DNA from: Stenotrophomonas sepilia
GTDB taxonomy: Bacteria; Pseudomonadota; Gammaproteobacteria; Xanthomonadales; Xanthomonadaceae
Direction: 5' to 3'
Assembly (NCBI RefSeq): GCF_003244875.1
Contig: NZ_LXXZ01000071.1
Location: 1-52,041, forward strand
Length of the DNA stretch: 52,041 nt
Part shown: positions 21,127-29,940 of the stretch, piece after piece
How positions within the stretch are numbered: position 1 is the first letter of the stretch
Layout of the letters: every line of letters starts with the position of its first letter
Program-made: the position numbers and the translations under genes
Notes under the pieces: generated by a model
What the model saw: the letters and a program-made list of their open reading frames with translations, nothing else
What the model was told of the DNA's origin: nothing
Database searches by the model: none

Positions 21127-21217
21127 TCTGCGCGGATGCCCCCGCTCTGCTACACACTGCGGTCGGACGTCAAAGGCGGTGGCCTGTCAGCGGCGCAGCC
21201 CGTACAAGGAGTCCACG

Positions 21218-21538
21218 ATGAGTTACGAGTACAGACTGGTGTTCGATCACACCTCAGCAGCGAAGCGCGTCATGGACGTACTGGCTGAGGACGCCAGCTG
21301 CGTAGGGCGTCAGGGGCCGGATCTCTGGTTGAAGGATCGAGCGCTGCATAATGGCGCGGACTACGATGTGGGGCTGACGTACGAAGGTGACTGCTCGCTG
21401 TGGTTGCAGATCCAGACCGGCTCCCCGTATCTGCATGCACGCCTGCAGGACGCGCTGGACGGCGCGTCTGTGGTCTGCCTGGAAGACGGTGATATCAGTG
21501 ACGCCGTAACGCTGCGCACCGCATTTCGCATCCGGTGA
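21218..21538 (+). CDS. small hypothetical protein between rpoH tail and purD-tail copy
   Basis: The 106-residue soluble protein begins MSYEYRLVFDHTSAAKRVMD. It has no signal peptide or membrane segment and I do not recognise its family. The sequence is acidic and looks like a single small alpha/beta domain: a first strand (YEYRLVFD), helix (AAKRVMDVLA), then several strands. The start is supported by AAGGA at 21206-21210. A hairpin without a long T run (21541-21563) follows. It occupies the first of two cargo positions in the duplicated rpoH-purD interval. Confidence 0.65.
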   Translation: MSYEYRLVFDHTSAAKRVMDVLAEDASCVGRQGPDLWLKDRALHNGADYDVGLTYEGDCSLWLQIQTGSPYLHARLQDALDGASVVCLEDGDISDAVTLRTAFRIR

Positions 21539-21575
21539 CAACGACCCGGCTGTGCCGGGTCGTTCCGTTCGGCCA

Positions 21576-21599
21576 GTAGATCCACGCCACGCGTGGATG
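21576..21599 (+). repeat. GTAG palindrome (GTAGATCCACGC type)
   Basis: GTAG is followed by the stem ATCCACGC/GCGTGGAT. A partner with the same stem lies at 22596-22614. Confidence 0.85.
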
Positions 21600-21657
21600 C
21601 CTGATCTGCATTCACGCTTCGCGTGTGATCGCGCGCCAGCCGATGTCGGTGCGGTGG
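21580..21657 (-). repeat. duplicated 3' end of purD (remnant)
   Basis: These 78 bases match 22596-22673, the true end of purD and its downstream palindrome, at 72 of 78 positions. Read on the minus strand the copy still encodes [14 protein letters not shown] followed by a stop, against [14 protein letters not shown] in the intact gene. So it is a diverged allele of the PurD C-terminus and not random similarity. Confidence 0.9.
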
Positions 21658-21664
21658 TACTCGT

Positions 21665-21730
21665 TTCACCGCATAAGCAGGAAGGCGTTGGAATGAAGAA
21701 AGGCCCGGCAGTGATGCCGGGTCTTTTTGT
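21665..21730 (+). repeat. duplicated 3' end of rpoH with its terminator (remnant)
   Basis: These bases match 21061-21127. The copy keeps TTCACCGCATAA (Phe-Thr-Ala-stop, with Ala GCA for GCG), then the spacer GGAAGGCGT and the AAAGGCCCGGCA...TGCCGGGTCTTTTT terminator. It begins seven bases after the purD-tail remnant. Confidence 0.88.
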
Positions 21731-21740
21731 TTTTGGAGCA

Positions 21741-21760
21741 CATCCACGCATGGCGTGGAT
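21741..21760. repeat. short palindrome ATCCACGC type
   Basis: ATCCACGC and GCGTGGAT flank a short ATG-like loop. It belongs to the same palindrome family as the copies near 21576, 22596 and 31578. Confidence 0.7.
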
Positions 21761-21845
21761 CAATCCTGACGCCAGGGCGGCAGCTGCGCCGACCGGAGCA
21801 TGCGCTGGTTGCTGACTTTCACGCCGTACCACTCGGTGGCACGGT

Positions 21846-22235
21846 ATGATCATGTCACGTGTCTTCCGCACTCGAAGCTTCAACCGCAGTACACGACGTT
21901 CTTCACTGACCGATAGAGCCTTGTGCCACGCGGTGGTGGAAATGCGTCAAGGACTGATTGATGCAGATATAGGGGGCGGCCTTCTCAAAAAGCGAGTTGC
22001 GCTGCCGGGCCGCGGAAAGCGCGGTAGCGCCCGCGTTATTGTCGCAACTAAGGTGGGGCGCTACTGGTTCTTTCTCTTCTGCTACGAGAAGAACGCGCGC
22101 CCGACCATCAGTAGTGCGGAACGGGATGCCCTTCAGCTGTATGCGTCTGAGTTCTTGAGAATGTGCCCTGCACAGTTGGACAGGGCAGTTATCTGCGGAG
22201 AACTGCAGGAGATTTGCCATGACAAAGACGGTTGA
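21846..22235 (+). CDS. RelE/ParE-superfamily toxin, HigB-like
   Basis: The protein of about 129 residues resembles the COG4737 group of HigB/RelE-like mRNA-interferase toxins. The diagnostic stretch is LKKRVALPGRGKRGSARVIVATKVGRYWFFLFCYEKNAR, followed by a C-terminal helix with SSAERDALQLYASEF. These toxins cut mRNA on the ribosome and are held in check by the partner antitoxin. ATG 21846 or 21852 is possible. The toxin gene comes first, as in higBA, and overlaps the antitoxin gene by 17 bases. The coding region is less GC-rich than its neighbours, which suggests acquisition. Confidence 0.82.
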   Translation: MIMSRVFRTRSFNRSTRRSSLTDRALCHAVVEMRQGLIDADIGGGLLKKRVALPGRGKRGSARVIVATKVGRYWFFLFCYEKNARPTISSAERDALQLYASEFLRMCPAQLDRAVICGELQEICHDKDG

Positions 22236-22551
22236 ACATAGACGTGCAAAGAGTGCGATCCTCGATGCGGTGCATGAAGGCGCGGCGGGCCTTTACGCCA
22301 GCGGCTTCATCGACAAGCGGCGCATGAGCATGTACGAGGCGCTTTGTCTGGAGCCTGTGCCCGAATACAGCAGCGCCCAGATCCGTGCACTTCGCACGTC
22401 GTTGGAACTTAGCCAGCCGTTGTTCGCAGGTGTGCTCAACACCAGCGTTTCGACGGTCCGTAGCTGGGAGCAGGGCGAGAAGAAGCCAAGCGGGCCGTCG
22501 CTGAAGCTTTTGAACCTGATCGACCGTAAGGGCCTGGACGCCGTTCTCTAG
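22219..22551 (+). CDS. HigA-like antitoxin, XRE helix-turn-helix
   Basis: The 110-residue protein has an N-terminal toxin-binding part (SAILDAVHEGAAGLYASGFIDKRRMSMYEAL) and a C-terminal XRE-type helix-turn-helix (about 58-100: SSAQIRALRTSLELSQPLFAGVLNTSVSTVRSWEQGEKKPSG). It should neutralise the toxin and repress the shared promoter. The start lies inside the end of the toxin gene. A GC-rich hairpin at 22557-22577, similar to the rpoH terminator stem, follows. This is the second cargo in the duplicated interval. Confidence 0.85.
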   Translation: MTKTVEHRRAKSAILDAVHEGAAGLYASGFIDKRRMSMYEALCLEPVPEYSSAQIRALRTSLELSQPLFAGVLNTSVSTVRSWEQGEKKPSGPSLKLLNLIDRKGLDAVL

Positions 22552-22627
22552 AGCAAAGGCCCGGCATTGCCGGGCCTCCCTCGTTGGTGAGATTCATCCA
22601 CGCCACGCGTGGATGCCTGATCCACAT

Positions 22628-23911
22628 TCAGCCCTCGCGTGCGATCGCGCGCCAGCCGATGTCGGTGCGGTGGAACGCGTTGGCCCAGGTCACCTTGGCC
22701 ACGCCGGCATAGGCATTGGCCTGTGCGTCGCGCACGCTGTCGCCCAGTGCGGCCACGCACAGCACGCGGCCACCGGCACTGACCACCTGGCCCTGCGCAT
22801 CCAATGCCGTACCGGCATGGAACACCTTGGCGCTGGCCGGCACGTCGCCCAGGCCGGAAATCACGTCACCGGTGATCGGCGCTTCCGGGTAGGGCTTCGC
22901 GGCCAGCACCACGCCCAGTGACGGGCGCGCATCCCACTGCGCTTCTACCTGGTCCAGGCGGCCATCAATCGCCGCTTCCACCAGCTCGACCAGGTCCGAC
23001 TGCAGGCGCAGCATCACCGGCTGGGTTTCCGGATCGCCGAAGCGCACGTTGAATTCAATTACCTTCGGCGCGCCGCTGGCATCGATCATCAGGCCGGCGT
23101 AGAGGAAACCGGTGAACGGGATGCCGTCGGCGATCATACCCTGCACGGTCGGGTTCACCACTTCGCGCATCACGCGTGCATGCACCTCCGGCGTCACTAC
23201 CGGCGCTGGCGAGTACGCGCCCATGCCACCCGTGTTGGGGCCGGTGTCGCCGTCGCCGACGCGCTTGTGGTCCTGCGAGGTGGCCATCGGCAGCGCATGC
23301 ACGCCGTCCACCATCGAAATGAAGCTGGCTTCCTCGCCATCGAGGAATTCCTCGATCACCACGCGGGCGCCGGCATCGCCGAACGCGTTGCCGGAGAGCA
23401 TGTCACGCACCGCGTCTTCGGCCTCGGCCAACGTCATTGCGACGATCACGCCCTTGCCGGCGGCCAGGCCATCGGCCTTGACCACGATCGGTGCACCCTT
23501 CTCGCGGATGTAGGCCAGGGCAGCGTCCACGTCGGTGTGCACGGCATAGAACGCGGTGGGGATGTTGTGGCGGGCCAGGAAGTCCTTGGCGTAGGCCTTG
23601 CTGCCTTCCAGCTGCGCGGCGGCGGCGGTTGGCCCGAAGATGCGCAGGCCGGCGGCGCGGAAGCGGTCGACCACACCGGCCACCAGCGGTACTTCCGGGC
23701 CGACCACGGTCAACGCCACGCCTTCAGCCTGGGCCAGCGCCAGCAGGCCGTCGATATCGGTCACCTTCACCGCCACGTTGCGGCACTTGTCTTCGCTGGC
23801 GGTACCGGCGTTGCCGGGCGCCACGATCACGTCGGTGACACGGGAGGACTGGGCCAGCTTCCATGCCAGGGCGTGTTCGCGGCCGCCGGAGCCGATGACG
23901 AGGATCTTCAT
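22628..23911 (-). CDS. purD: phosphoribosylamine-glycine ligase (GARS)
   Basis: PurD joins phosphoribosylamine and glycine with ATP in purine synthesis. The 427-residue protein begins with the family signature [18 protein letters not shown]. It contains the ATP-grasp segments [19 protein letters not shown] and MGAYSPAP, and the late block [20 protein letters not shown] 23911 is the family start; the open frame extends upstream without similarity. It follows purH on the same strand with a hairpin in the 60-base gap. Its last 14 codons are duplicated at 21613-21657. Confidence 0.97.
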   Translation of the reverse strand: MKILVIGSGGREHALAWKLAQSSRVTDVIVAPGNAGTASEDKCRNVAVKVTDIDGLLALAQAEGVALTVVGPEVPLVAGVVDRFRAAGLRIFGPTAAAAQLEGSKAYAKDFLARHNIPTAFYAVHTDVDAALAYIREKGAPIVVKADGLAAGKGVIVAMTLAEAEDAVRDMLSGNAFGDAGARVVIEEFLDGEEASFISMVDGVHALPMATSQDHKRVGDGDTGPNTGGMGAYSPAPVVTPEVHARVMREVVNPTVQGMIADGIPFTGFLYAGLMIDASGAPKVIEFNVRFGDPETQPVMLRLQSDLVELVEAAIDGRLDQVEAQWDARPSLGVVLAAKPYPEAPITGDVISGLGDVPASAKVFHAGTALDAQGQVVSAGGRVLCVAALGDSVRDAQANAYAGVAKVTWANAFHRTDIGWRAIAREG

Positions 23912-23933
23912 GGGACAGGGTTCTCGGATACGG

Positions 23934-23961
23934 AAAAGAAAAGCCGGGCAGGGCCCGGCTT
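23934..23961 (-). terminator. hairpin between purH and purD
   Basis: On the minus strand AAGCCGGGC and GCCCGGCTT form a stem with a 3-base loop, followed by TTCTTTTCC. It would terminate or attenuate transcription from purH into purD. Confidence 0.65.
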
Positions 23962-23972
23962 GGTGATGCGGA

Positions 23973-25556
23973 TCAGTGGCGGAAGTGGCGCACGCCGGTG
24001 AACACCATGGCCAGGCCATGTTCGTCGGCGGCGGCGATCACTTCGGCATCGCGCATCGAACCGCCCGGCTGGATAACCGCCTTGATGCCGGCGGCAGCGG
24101 CGGCATCGATGCCGTCGCGGAACGGGAAGAACGCATCGGAGGCCATCACCGAACCCTCGACCACCAGGTTCGCGTCGGCGGCCTTGATGCCGGCGATGCG
24201 GGCCGAGTACACGCGGCTCATCTGGCCGGCGCCGACACCGATGGTGCGGTTGTCCTTGGCGTAGACGATCGCGTTGGACTTCACGAACTTGGCCACCTTC
24301 CAGGCAAACAGCAGGTCGGTGAACTGCTTGTCGGTCGGCGCCAGCTTGCTGACCACCTTCAGCTCGTCGCGGGTCATGCCGCGGTTGTCTGACGACTGCA
24401 GCAGCAGGCCCGAGCCGACGCGCTTGCTGTCGAAGTTGTTCAGACCGTCGCCATGCGGGATGCGCAGCACGCGTACGTTGGCCTTCTTCTGCGCGTACTC
24501 CAGCGCGGCCGGCTCGTAGTCCGGGGCAATCAGCACCTCCACGAACTGGCGGTCCAGGATCACCTTGGCGGTGGCGGCGTCCAGCGGCGTGTTGAAGGCG
24601 ATGATGCCGCCGAAGGCGCTGGTCGGGTCGGTGGCGTAGGCCAGCTCGTAGGCATCGCCGTTGCCGGCGCCGACGGCCACGCCGCACGGGTTGGCGTGCT
24701 TGACGATGACGCAGGCCGGCGCATCGAACTGGCGCACGCATTCCCACGCCGCATCGGCATCGGCCAGGTTGTTGTAGCTCAGCTCCTTGCCCTGCAGCTG
24801 CTGGAAGGTGGCCAGCGTGCCCGGGACCGGGTACAGGTCGCGGTAGAACGCGCCGCTCTGGTGCGGGTTCTCGCCGTAGCGCAGGTCCATCACCTTCACG
24901 AAGGTGGAGTTCATCTGCGCCGGGTATTCGGCACGGGCCGGCACGGCGGCGTCGGTGGCGGTGACCGCCGACAGGTAGTTGCTGATCGCCGCATCGTACT
25001 GGGCGACGCGGTTGAACGCGGCCACCGAGAACGCGAAGCGGGTGGCAGCCGTCAGCTGGCCGCTGTTGGCCTCCAGCGAGGCCAGCAGCTCGGGGTACTG
25101 CGACGGGTCGGTGGCCACTGCCACGCGGGCGAAGTTCTTGGCCGCCGAACGCAGCATGGCCGGGCCGCCGATGTCGATGTTCTCGACCGCGTCGGCCAGG
25201 GTGCAGTCGGCCTTGGCGGTGACCGATTCGAACGGATACAGGTTCAGCACCAGCAGGTCGATGGCGCCGATGCCGTGCTCGGCCATCACCGCGTCATCCA
25301 GGCCGGAGCGGCCCAGCAGGCCGCCGTGCACCATCGGGTGCAGGGTCTTGACCCGGCCGTCCATCATTTCCGGGAAACCGGTGACCTCGGCCACGTCCTT
25401 CACCGCCAGGCCCGCCTCGCGGATCGCCTTGGCGGTGCCGCCGGTGGACAGCAGCTCCACGCCGCGTGCCGCCAGCGCAGTGGCCAGCTCGACCAGACCG
25501 GTCTTGTCGGAAACGGAGAGGAGGGCCCGGCGGACGGGCAACAGATCAGCAGTCAT
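23973..25556 (-). CDS. purH: bifunctional AICAR formyltransferase/IMP cyclohydrolase
   Basis: PurH catalyses the last two steps of IMP synthesis. The 527-residue protein starts with the MGS-like IMP cyclohydrolase domain (about 10-150: [39 protein letters not shown]). The AICAR transformylase domain follows (about 200-527) with [13 protein letters not shown], the catalytic KHANPCG, and the C-terminal [12 protein letters not shown] and [11 protein letters not shown] 25556 was chosen because the conserved domain starts soon after it. It lies upstream of purD and 205 bases from the divergent lipid operon. Confidence 0.97.
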   Translation of the reverse strand: MTADLLPVRRALLSVSDKTGLVELATALAARGVELLSTGGTAKAIREAGLAVKDVAEVTGFPEMMDGRVKTLHPMVHGGLLGRSGLDDAVMAEHGIGAIDLLVLNLYPFESVTAKADCTLADAVENIDIGGPAMLRSAAKNFARVAVATDPSQYPELLASLEANSGQLTAATRFAFSVAAFNRVAQYDAAISNYLSAVTATDAAVPARAEYPAQMNSTFVKVMDLRYGENPHQSGAFYRDLYPVPGTLATFQQLQGKELSYNNLADADAAWECVRQFDAPACVIVKHANPCGVAVGAGNGDAYELAYATDPTSAFGGIIAFNTPLDAATAKVILDRQFVEVLIAPDYEPAALEYAQKKANVRVLRIPHGDGLNNFDSKRVGSGLLLQSSDNRGMTRDELKVVSKLAPTDKQFTDLLFAWKVAKFVKSNAIVYAKDNRTIGVGAGQMSRVYSARIAGIKAADANLVVEGSVMASDAFFPFRDGIDAAAAAGIKAVIQPGGSMRDAEVIAAADEHGLAMVFTGVRHFRH

Positions 25557-25761
25557 GGGACGGAATCGGCAGCGGAGCGGGGCCGATATTGTAGGCGGTG
25601 GGGGCCGGTGGCGGGCGCTGGTGGTGGTAATCAACCCGCACCGATGGCCTGTGGCCGCCTTCAGCACCGTCTGGCCGGGGGGCCGCAATCAATTCGATGG
25701 GGCGCGCTGCCCCAATCGGGTAGGCTGTGCGGGAACTGCCAAGGATCAGCGGGTTCGGATC

Positions 25762-26379
25762 GTGTCGATCTATGCATTGAAAGGACGTTTTCAGGACCTC
25801 CTGCGTCCGGCCGTACGCGGCCTGTACCGCGTGGGGATCACCGCCAATGCGGTGACCGTGGCCGCTGCCGTGGTCTCGCTGCTGGTGGCCGGCGCCGTCT
25901 GGTGCTGCGCGCCGGCCCAGCCATGGCTGTACCTGTTGCTGCCGCTGTGGATGCTGCTGCGCATGGCGCTCAACGCCGTGGACGGCATGCTGGCCCGCGA
26001 ATTCGGCCAGCAGTCGCGGCTGGGTGCCTATCTGAACGAATTATGCGATGTGATCGCCGATGCGGCGCTGTACCTGAGCCTGCTCAGCGTGCCGGGCGTG
26101 CGCCCGGAGGCGCTGTGGCTGCTGGCCTGGACCGCGGCGCTGAGCGAATACGCCGGCGTGCTGGGGCTGATGGTCGGCGCCAGCCGCCGCTATGACGGCC
26201 CGATGGGCAAGAGCGACCGCGCCTTCGTGATCGGTGCGCTGGGCCTGCTGCTGGCGTTTGAGTGGGTTGGCGCGTTGACGGTCACGGGCGTGGCCGCGGC
26301 CATGGCGGTGCTGTGCGTGCTGACGATGGTCAACCGGGTCCGTCGGGGACTGCGGGAAACCGCAGTTTCGCCAAATTAA
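25762..26379 (+). CDS. CDP-alcohol phosphatidyltransferase, YnbA-like, with Asn-substituted motif
   Basis: This membrane enzyme family transfers a phosphatidyl group from CDP-diacylglycerol to an alcohol. The 205-residue protein has several hydrophobic segments and the family motif at residues 71-96: N-x2-DG-x2-AR-x8-G-x3-N-x3-D. The canonical motif has Asp at all four acidic places; here the first and third are Asn71 and Asn92, while Asp74 and Asp96 remain. The start is GTG 25762, because no ATG lies in frame before the conserved part. It is the first gene of a six-gene operon resembling E. coli ynbABCD. The acceptor alcohol is unknown. Confidence 0.85.
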   Translation: MSIYALKGRFQDLLRPAVRGLYRVGITANAVTVAAAVVSLLVAGAVWCCAPAQPWLYLLLPLWMLLRMALNAVDGMLAREFGQQSRLGAYLNELCDVIADAALYLSLLSVPGVRPEALWLLAWTAALSEYAGVLGLMVGASRRYDGPMGKSDRAFVIGALGLLLAFEWVGALTVTGVAAAMAVLCVLTMVNRVRRGLRETAVSPN

Positions 26380-26413
26380 TCAAGCAGATAGAAAAAGACA
26401 ATCAGGAGATTGC

Positions 26414-28165
26414 ATGCGTCAGGCGAAGGAACGGGAATTCCACAGCTTCGACCAGGTACCGCTGTTCTACCGGTACTGGGCCGGCACCACCGCCACCCCG
26501 GCCACCCGGGCCATCGTGCTGCTGCACCGCGGGCACGAGCACTCCGGGCGTGTTACCCACCTGGTCGATGAGCTGGACCTGCCTGACACCGCCTTCTTCG
26601 CCTGGGATGCGCGCGGCAATGGCCGCTCGCCGGGCGCGCGTGGCGATGCACCGGGCTTTCCGGCGCTGGTGCGCGACCTGGACAGCTTCATCGCCCACAT
26701 CGGCGCCGAGCACGGGATCGCGGTGGAAGACATCGTGGTGATCGCGCAGAGCGTGGGTGCCGTGGTCGCCGCCACCTGGGTGCACGACTACGCGCCACGC
26801 CTGCGCGCGCTGGTGATGGCCTCGCCGGCGTTCAAGGTGAAGCTGTACGTGCCGTTCGCGCGGCCGGGCCTGGCCTTGATGCAGAAGCTGCGCGGCAACT
26901 TCTTCGTCAACAGTTACGTCAAGCCGCAATGGCTGACCCACGATCCGGCGCGGGTGGAAAGCTACCGCACCGATCCACTGATCACCCGGCCAATCTCGGT
27001 GCGGGTGCTGCTGGGCCTGTACGAGGCGGCCGATCGCATCGTCGCCGATGCGCAGGCGATCAGCGTGCCGGTGCAGCTGCTGGTGTCCGGCTCGGACTTC
27101 GTCGTGCACCGTGGCCCGCAGGACCGCTTCTACGAGCGCCTGTCCAGCCCGATCAAGGAGCGCGTGCATCTGCCGGGCTTCTTCCACGACACGCTGGGCG
27201 AGCGTGATCGGGCACCGGCACTGGCGCGCATCCGCAGCTTCATCCAGGCGCGTTTCGCCGAGCCGTTGCGCGAGCTGTCGCGCCGCGATGCGCACCGCCA
27301 TGGGCCGACATTTGAAGAGTCTGAAATCCTGGCCTGGCCGCCCGAGCGCAACAGCCTGGCCGATCTTCGCTGGCGCGTGGTGCGCGGTGGCCTGCGCTTT
27401 GGCGGCAGACTGTCCGAAGGCATTGCACTGGGCCTGCAGACCGGTTTCGATTCGGGCAGCACGCTGGACTACATCTATCGCGACGAAGCACGCGGCAAGG
27501 GCCCGTTGGGTCGCCTGGTCGACCGCAACTACCTGGATGCGATCGGCTGGCGCGGCATCCGCATTCGCGGTCGGCACCTGCAGGAACTGCTGCGCGATGC
27601 CGCCCAGCGCCTGCGTGGGCAGGGCATGCCGGTGCGCGTGCTGGACGTGGCCGCTGGCCACGGCCGTTATGTACTGGAAGCGCTGGGCCAGGGCGAGCAA
27701 CGCGCCGAGCGCATCGTGCTGCGCGACTTCAGCGGTCTGAACGTGACCCAGGGCCAGGCGTTGATCGAGCGCCTCGGTGCGTCCGACATCGCCCGTTTCG
27801 AACAGGGCGATGCGTTCGATCCGGTGCAGCTGGCGCAGGTCGACCCGGCGCCGACGCTGGCGGTGGTATCGGGCCTGTACGAACTGTTCCCCGACAACGA
27901 CGCCGTGCTGCGCTCGCTGCAGGGCATCGCCGCAACGGTGCCGATGGGTGGCTACCTGGCCTACACCGGCCAGCCCTGGCACCCGCAGCTGGAGTTCATC
28001 GCCCGCGCGCTGACCAGTCATCGTGGTGGCGCTGCTTGGGTGATGCGCCGCCGCACCCAGCAGGAAATGGATGAACTGGTGCGCCTGGCCGGGTTCGAGA
28101 AAGTGACGCAGCGCATCGATGACTTCGGCATCTTCACTGTGTCGCTGGCACGCCGGACCGCGTGA
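26414..28165 (+). CDS. alpha/beta hydrolase-methyltransferase fusion, YnbC-like
   Basis: The 583-residue protein joins two enzymes. The N-terminal part (about 1-300) is an alpha/beta hydrolase of the monoacylglycerol-lipase type: a cap-free core, nucleophile elbow AQSVG near residue 117, a catalytic Asp in SGSDFVVH and a His in GFFHDTLGE. The C-terminal part (about 330-583) is a class I SAM-dependent methyltransferase with motif I VLDVAAGHGRY near 411-421. E. coli YnbC has the same architecture and length. CAGGAGA precedes ATG 26414. Its stop overlaps the next start by one base. Substrates are unknown but probably lipids, given the neighbours. Confidence 0.88.
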   Translation: MRQAKEREFHSFDQVPLFYRYWAGTTATPATRAIVLLHRGHEHSGRVTHLVDELDLPDTAFFAWDARGNGRSPGARGDAPGFPALVRDLDSFIAHIGAEHGIAVEDIVVIAQSVGAVVAATWVHDYAPRLRALVMASPAFKVKLYVPFARPGLALMQKLRGNFFVNSYVKPQWLTHDPARVESYRTDPLITRPISVRVLLGLYEAADRIVADAQAISVPVQLLVSGSDFVVHRGPQDRFYERLSSPIKERVHLPGFFHDTLGERDRAPALARIRSFIQARFAEPLRELSRRDAHRHGPTFEESEILAWPPERNSLADLRWRVVRGGLRFGGRLSEGIALGLQTGFDSGSTLDYIYRDEARGKGPLGRLVDRNYLDAIGWRGIRIRGRHLQELLRDAAQRLRGQGMPVRVLDVAAGHGRYVLEALGQGEQRAERIVLRDFSGLNVTQGQALIERLGASDIARFEQGDAFDPVQLAQVDPAPTLAVVSGLYELFPDNDAVLRSLQGIAATVPMGGYLAYTGQPWHPQLEFIARALTSHRGGAAWVMRRRTQQEMDELVRLAGFEKVTQRIDDFGIFTVSLARRTA

Positions 28166-29493
28166 TGGCGACGCTGGCTGCAACTCCGCTTGCCACGGCG
28201 GGGCGCCCCTGGCGGCGCGCGCTGCTGTGGCTGGCCCTGCTGGGCCCGTTCTTCTTTGCCAGCTACGGCTTCGCCAACTGGATGGCCGGCCGCCACGCCG
28301 AACTGCCGGTGATGGCGTTCGGCTGGGAAACGCAGATTCCGTTCGTGCCATGGACGATCGTGCCGTACTGGTCGATCGACCTGTTCTACGCGGTCTCCTT
28401 CTTCCTGTGCCGGCAGCGCCTCGAACTGGACCGGCACGCATTGCGGCTGTTCAGTGCACAGCTGATCGCCGTGAGCTGCTTCCTGCTGTGGCCGCTGCGC
28501 TTCAGTTTCGAGCGGCCGGAGATCGGCGGTGTGTTCGGCTGGCTGTTCGATGTGCTGCTGGGTTTCGACAAGCCGTTCAACCAGGCGCCATCGCTGCACA
28601 TCGTGCTGCTGATCGTGCTGTGGGTGAAGTTCGCGCAGTACCTGCACGGTGCCTGGCGCTGGGTACTGCATGTGTGGGCGCTGCTGATCGGCGTCTCGGT
28701 GCTGACCACGTTCCAGCATCATTTCATCGACATCCCGACCGGCCTGCTGGCCGGCTGGCTGTGCGTGTGGTTGTGGCCGGAGCAGGGCACGCCACCGCTG
28801 CGTGCCTGGCGCATCGTGCGGCATGCCAAGCGGTGGCGATTGGCTGCGCTGTACCTGCTGGGGGCCGCTGTGCTGCTGGTGCCGGTGGTCCTGCTGCGGG
28901 GTACGGCGTTGTGGCTGCTGTGGCCGGTGGTGTCGCTGCTGCTGGTGGCGCTGGCCTATGCCGGTCTGGGTACGGCGGTGTTCCAGAAGCGCGCCGATGG
29001 TCGCCTGACCATGGCGGCACGCTGGCTGCTGGCACCGTACCTGGGCGCCGCCTGGATCAACTCGCGGCTGTGGACACGGCGTGCGCCGCAGCCGGTGCCG
29101 GTGCTGGACGGCGTGTGGCTGGGCCGGATTCCCTGCACGGTATTGCCGGCACCTTTGGTGGGCGTGATCGATGCCTGCGCCGAGCTGTCCTGCCGCGCGC
29201 CGGGCGCGGCGTATGCCAGCGTGCCGATGCTGGATCTGGTGGTGCCCACGCCGCACCAGTTGCGCGAGGCCGCCGAGGCCATCGAACGGCTGCGGGTACA
29301 GGGACCGCTGCTGGTGTGCTGCGCATTGGGTTACTCACGCAGTGCCGCCAGCGTGGCGACGTGGCTGCTGCGCACGGGCCGTGCCGTGGAAGTCGAGGCG
29401 GCGGTCGCCATCGTGCGTGCGGCACGCCCCGGCATCGTGCTGGGCCCGGAGCATCTGCAAGCCATCACCGCAGCGGCTGGAGGGCGCGCATGA
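28165..29493 (+). CDS. PAP2 phosphatase-dual-specificity phosphatase membrane protein, YnbD-like
   Basis: The 442-residue inner-membrane protein has many hydrophobic segments in the first ~320 residues. A PAP2/lipid-phosphatase core lies there with PSLH (near 142) and HHFIDIPTG (near 185). The C-terminal soluble part (about 330-440) is a dual-specificity phosphatase domain with the P-loop CCALGYSRS (C-x5-R, near 384-392). The same fusion is E. coli YnbD. It probably removes a phosphate from a lipid or lipid-like product, comparable to a phosphatidylglycerophosphate phosphatase; this is inference. ATG 28165 overlaps the previous stop, and its stop overlaps the next start (ATGA). Confidence 0.87.
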   Translation: MATLAATPLATAGRPWRRALLWLALLGPFFFASYGFANWMAGRHAELPVMAFGWETQIPFVPWTIVPYWSIDLFYAVSFFLCRQRLELDRHALRLFSAQLIAVSCFLLWPLRFSFERPEIGGVFGWLFDVLLGFDKPFNQAPSLHIVLLIVLWVKFAQYLHGAWRWVLHVWALLIGVSVLTTFQHHFIDIPTGLLAGWLCVWLWPEQGTPPLRAWRIVRHAKRWRLAALYLLGAAVLLVPVVLLRGTALWLLWPVVSLLLVALAYAGLGTAVFQKRADGRLTMAARWLLAPYLGAAWINSRLWTRRAPQPVPVLDGVWLGRIPCTVLPAPLVGVIDACAELSCRAPGAAYASVPMLDLVVPTPHQLREAAEAIERLRVQGPLLVCCALGYSRSAASVATWLLRTGRAVEVEAAVAIVRAARPGIVLGPEHLQAITAAAGGRA

Positions 29494-29927
29494 GTGCCGT
29501 TCCCGATCTGGCGACCATGCAGTTGCTGCTGCGCCAGGGACGCTGGCCCGCACTGCTGTCACTGGGGCTGCTGCTGGTGGCGCTGCTGCTGCTGGGCATC
29601 GAACCGGGGCTGGCGATGATCGCCGCCGGGCTGTTGCTGCTCAGTGTGGGCGCTGGGCTCATGCAGGCCTACCATGCATGGCGGGTCGGGCTGGACGCGA
29701 GCCTGCTGCAGCTGTTGCGCGATGAAGGCCTGGATGGCGAAGCCGCTGCACGCCGTACCGACCAGCTGCTGCAGGACAGTGGCCTGCGCCGCACACCGGC
29801 CGATGCGCCGCTGCGCGGCTGGGACGTGCGTTGGGCCGGCATGCGCCGGCTGCTGCTGCGCCAGTACCTGCTGACAGCAGTGCAGGCCGCACTACTGGTG
29901 CTGGCCGTAGTGTGGCCGCAGACGTGA
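29490..29927 (+). CDS. small membrane protein of the lipid operon, unknown
   Basis: The 145-residue protein has two adjacent N-terminal membrane segments (about 20-37 and 40-58, very Leu-rich), a polar middle (about 65-115) with a charged helix LLQLLRDEGLDGEAAARRTDQLLQD, and a third membrane segment at the C-terminus (about 122-142). I do not recognise the family. It is tightly embedded between the YnbD-like and acyltransferase genes (ATGA overlap upstream, 13 bases downstream), so it very likely works with the lipid enzymes. No counterpart is present in the E. coli ynb operon. Confidence 0.7.
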   Translation: MSAVPDLATMQLLLRQGRWPALLSLGLLLVALLLLGIEPGLAMIAAGLLLLSVGAGLMQAYHAWRVGLDASLLQLLRDEGLDGEAAARRTDQLLQDSGLRRTPADAPLRGWDVRWAGMRRLLLRQYLLTAVQAALLVLAVVWPQT

Positions 29928-29940
29928 ACGGGAGGGGCCG

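Noticed and set aside
24453..26195. 580-codon plus-strand frame
   Set aside because: It is antisense to purH and overlaps the phosphatidyltransferase gene in another frame.
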